From: Acidobacteriota bacterium
Lineage (GTDB): Bacteria; Acidobacteriota; Vicinamibacteria; Marinacidobacterales; Marinacidobacteraceae
Reading direction: 5' to 3'
Assembly (NCBI GenBank): GCA_022826195.1
Contig: JAJDVI010000018.1
Coordinates: 37,501 to 100,733, forward strand
Length of the DNA: 63,233 nt
Part shown: positions 61,207-63,233 of the stretch, piece by piece
Position numbering within the stretch: the first letter of the stretch is position 1
Layout of the letters: the number at the start of each line of letters is the position of its first letter
Translations under genes and position numbers: made by a program
Notes under the pieces: generated by a model
Told to the model about the DNA's origin: nothing
The model's database searches: none
The model's input: only the letters and a program-made list of their open reading frames with translations

Positions 61207-61261
61207 CCTGACGGCGGCGAGGGGGGCCGCCGGTCTTCAGACCGGCACCGCCGCCGTCAGG
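61207..61261. repeat. Double stem-loop (13-bp outer arms, inner GCCGGTC hairpin)
   Basis: CCTGACGGCGGCG (61207-61219) pairs perfectly with CGCCGCCGTCAGG (61249-61261), and within it GCCGGTC-TTCA-GACCGGC (61229-61246) forms a second stem. The inner hairpin is of the same type as 48170-48187 and 52862-52875. It lies just past the right BNR remnant. Confidence 0.7.
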
Positions 61262-61364
61262 CGGCGTGAAGCACGACGCTTCAGTACCATGCGTTGGACA
61301 CTGACCAAAGCCGCGATCGTCCCCACCGAACAGTGGAGCGGGGAACGCTGGAGGACCGCAAGTG

Positions 61365-62276
61365 ATGGCTGATCAATGGAAGGAAATCGCCCGGCTCAAG
61401 TTCACGGGCGACGACTTCGACGACGGCATCCTCGACGTCCGCGCCCTCACGGAAATCCTCTGCTTCAGGAGCATTGTCCAGGCGACCGCCAGGGTGCTCT
61501 GGCTTGCCGCCAATCCCGGTCGGAAACAACTCCCCGACCACTTCGACGAGCGGATATTCCTCGGCTTTCGGACACTGCGCTCGGATAGCGTCGAAGTCCC
61601 CATCGAGGCACGGGTCGTCAACCCCGAGAAACTGCTGTTGTGGAACGATCAGGATCCGGCGAGCCTGGCGGCCAATCTGGCCTACGAGACATTTGACTCC
61701 GCAGGACGGCACCGTGACCTGCCGCAGCGATTCACCCGTCAACTGCTACCGGAGTACGCCAAGCTGGGACAGGGACTGCCGCATGGAGCCGGATTCGCCA
61801 TCGCCGTTCCCACGAAACCTCCGATTCCGGTGACCCAGGCGGAAAGGGATTGGCTCTCCGATCGCCGGGAGCGGGACTACGAGGATCATCTCGATGTCGT
61901 TGGCCGAGTGTTGAGCGTCGATGTGGAAAGGAAGACTCTGGCCATACAGACGGATCAGGATCGACGAATCGAAATCGGGTATGAGCCGGACAGAGAACAG
62001 GAAGCCATCGGCGCCCTCAGCGCGTATGAGACCGCTCGAGTTCAACTGAGAGGCCGGTGCGTTCGGAAACCAGGCGGGGAGCTAAGGCAGGTGATTGCCG
62101 TCGAAGGACTCGACTTCTTCCCGGATGGTGAGCCGGAACGCGATCCAAATGCACCGAGCATCGAAGAGAAGATCCTGGAGATGTTCCGGGAAGTTCCTGA
62201 GGAGGAATGGGAACGAGTCCCTTCCGACCTGAGCACGCGCCTGGACTACTACCTCTATGGAGCAGATGATTCTTGA
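61365..62276 (+). CDS. Putative antitoxin-like protein next to a PIN gene
   Basis: Protein of 303 residues from the ATG at 61365 (a GTG one codon earlier is possible). No domain family could be named for the main part; the C-terminal ~40 residues (EKILEMFREVPEEEWERVPSDLSTRLDYYLYG) resemble the C-terminal toxin-binding ends seen in small partners of PIN toxins. Its stop overlaps the start of the PIN gene, an arrangement typical for toxin-antitoxin pairs. The large size compared with normal antitoxins is odd; the middle part has beta-strand-like repeats (RVLSVDVERKTLAIQTDQDR) that suggest a small barrel. Confidence 0.6.
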   Translation: MADQWKEIARLKFTGDDFDDGILDVRALTEILCFRSIVQATARVLWLAANPGRKQLPDHFDERIFLGFRTLRSDSVEVPIEARVVNPEKLLLWNDQDPASLAANLAYETFDSAGRHRDLPQRFTRQLLPEYAKLGQGLPHGAGFAIAVPTKPPIPVTQAERDWLSDRRERDYEDHLDVVGRVLSVDVERKTLAIQTDQDRRIEIGYEPDREQEAIGALSAYETARVQLRGRCVRKPGGELRQVIAVEGLDFFPDGEPERDPNAPSIEEKILEMFREVPEEEWERVPSDLSTRLDYYLYGADDS

Positions 62277-62521
62277 GAGCGGTATTCGTGGACGCCACGT
62301 ACTGGATCGCGCTGGCGAATCGGAAGGACCGGCTGCACACGGCTGCAGTGTCCTTGGCCAGCGATGTGAGGCGCGCAAAGCGGTACACGACTCAGGAAGT
62401 CTTGGGCGAGGTGCTTACGAGTTTTTCGAGCCTGGGCGAAGGGATGCGGCAAAGGGCGATCAAGCTGGCGCGTGCGCTCGAGAGTGACTCAAGATCGTCA
62501 TTCGCATCATGGACATCATGA
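62273..62521 (+). CDS. PIN-domain toxin, C-terminally truncated
   Basis: Starts with TTG overlapping the upstream stop. The first ~65 residues are PIN-like (FVDATYWIALANRKDRLHTA with the first Asp; YTTQEVLGEVLTSFS with the conserved Glu), about half of the usual ~135 residues. The third and fourth acidic residues are missing: the frame ends at 62521 and no other frame restores the expected S-x-x-D-C and T-x-D-x-H-F segments. Hence it is probably an inactivated toxin gene. Confidence 0.6.
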   Translation: MRAVFVDATYWIALANRKDRLHTAAVSLASDVRRAKRYTTQEVLGEVLTSFSSLGEGMRQRAIKLARALESDSRSSFASWTS

Positions 62522-63233
62522 CCCATCGTGCCTCAACGCGTACCTTCGGCGGCTGGCGGGCGTTCCGACCCGCCCGGATTTGCCGAAGATCGGTGTGCTC
62601 CCGGCCGGTAACGCAGTGCGGGACGCGCAGGACTACGCCCTTTCGCCTCGCTCCGCTCGGCGGTACCGACCAGAGGACCGCTGCGGACCCCTCGTAAGTC
62701 ATTGTTATTACGGACGATTATACACGTCCGCCGAAAACGGGGATCACGTCCGGGGACACTTCCCGAACCGCCCGGCAGTTCCGAATCAGAGAGGGCAACG
62801 GCGGGAACATCGAGCACTCTCGACCGTACCGTTCGGCGGGGTCCGGACCAGGAGCCGCACCGGGCGGAGCAGCGGCGGGAACGTACAACACCTTCGGACC
62901 GCTACCCGCCCCGCCGCGCCGGGACGGACCGCCGCCGTGAAGCGGCTGAGCTGACCTCGACGACGATCACGGTCCGTCGCCGGACCGGGAGCCGAGCGCC
63001 GCCGACCAGGATCGCCGGATAGCCAGAAGTCCCGGGCCAAGCGCGACTCTGCGGGGCCACCTTCGGGGCCACGGTTGGAGTAGCGGCGGTCAATCTCCCC
63101 TTCCGCTACGACTTCCGCTACCCCGTGATCGCCAACGTGGTTCACGAGAGCCGTTGGCGCCGTTGCGGTTGGTCGCCTGCTGGCGCATCCACTCTCCGCC
63201 TTTGGGGCGTAGAGTGGGGCTGGGAGCGACCCC
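62522..63233. other. Gene-free right end
   Basis: About 700 bases with no convincing coding sequence on either strand. Inverted repeats are present: GGACG/CGTCC around ATTATACA near 62713-62731, and CCACTCT (63189-63195) with AGAGTGG (63211-63217) around a G/C-rich inner stem. Short frames here have no ribosome sites or known motifs. Confidence 0.5.

Noticed and set aside
62902..63093. Frame on the minus strand containing VAPKVAP, reminiscent of integrase C-termini
   Set aside because: No tyrosine-recombinase catalytic residues or upstream domain are in the window; short and isolated.

Overview
The window is GC-rich (roughly 70% by eye), densely packed and mostly coded on the minus strand. 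Oar-type TonB-dependent receptors with a carboxypeptidase-regulatory N-terminus, a CBM9/DUF5916 outer-membrane protein, a very large BNR/sortilin-type beta-propeller protein and several lipoproteins point to a Gram-negative host of the Acidobacteriota or Gemmatimonadota type; which phylum cannot be settled from the sequence alone. No phage, integrase, transposase or CRISPR array was seen.

Layout. 1-11.2 kb: housekeeping operon purM-purN-tyrS (minus, tyrS cut by the window edge), a secreted M24 peptidase and an MFS transporter (plus), a DUF6880 protein, a two-lipoprotein operon and an Oar-like receptor with a clear terminator. 11.6-21.5 kb: argG-argH, a rhomboid protease, a SNF2 helicase with a SWIM-like partner, a secreted DNase I-fold enzyme and a sarcosine-oxidase-like flavoenzyme.

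21.6-43.5 kb: the most striking region, about 22 kb all on the minus strand. It holds two paralogous ABC-2/DUF3526 transporter cassettes, two siderophore-type TonB receptors, a FecBCD-like importer with two tandem, nearly identical binding lipoproteins, a MerC-like membrane protein and a DUF5916 protein. Four tiny exported proteins are scattered through it; each has a His-rich stretch, a CxxCH motif and the sequence RAPPA near the end. Two copies share a promoter only 7 bases from the ATG, a structured leader and a short downstream peptide; the other two share a leader plus the first ~29 codons of the receptor gene. The locus looks like a metal or metallophore uptake and handling system built by repeated duplication of small expression cassettes.

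43.6-49.6 kb: an acyl-CoA dehydrogenase-fold enzyme lacking the usual catalytic Glu, a beta-lactamase-fold lipoprotein, a VapBC pair between imperfect direct repeats, tRNA-Ser(CGA), tadA and an amino-acid permease. 49.6-61.2 kb: an intact BNR beta-propeller gene followed by a lower-GC defence island (Dcm-like methyltransferase, Vsr, EcoRII-like restriction enzyme, GHKL ATPase and two unknown coupled proteins). The island is bracketed by two decayed copies of the 3' part of the BNR gene. 61.4-62.5 kb: a putative antitoxin and a truncated PIN toxin. The last ~700 bases hold no convincing gene.
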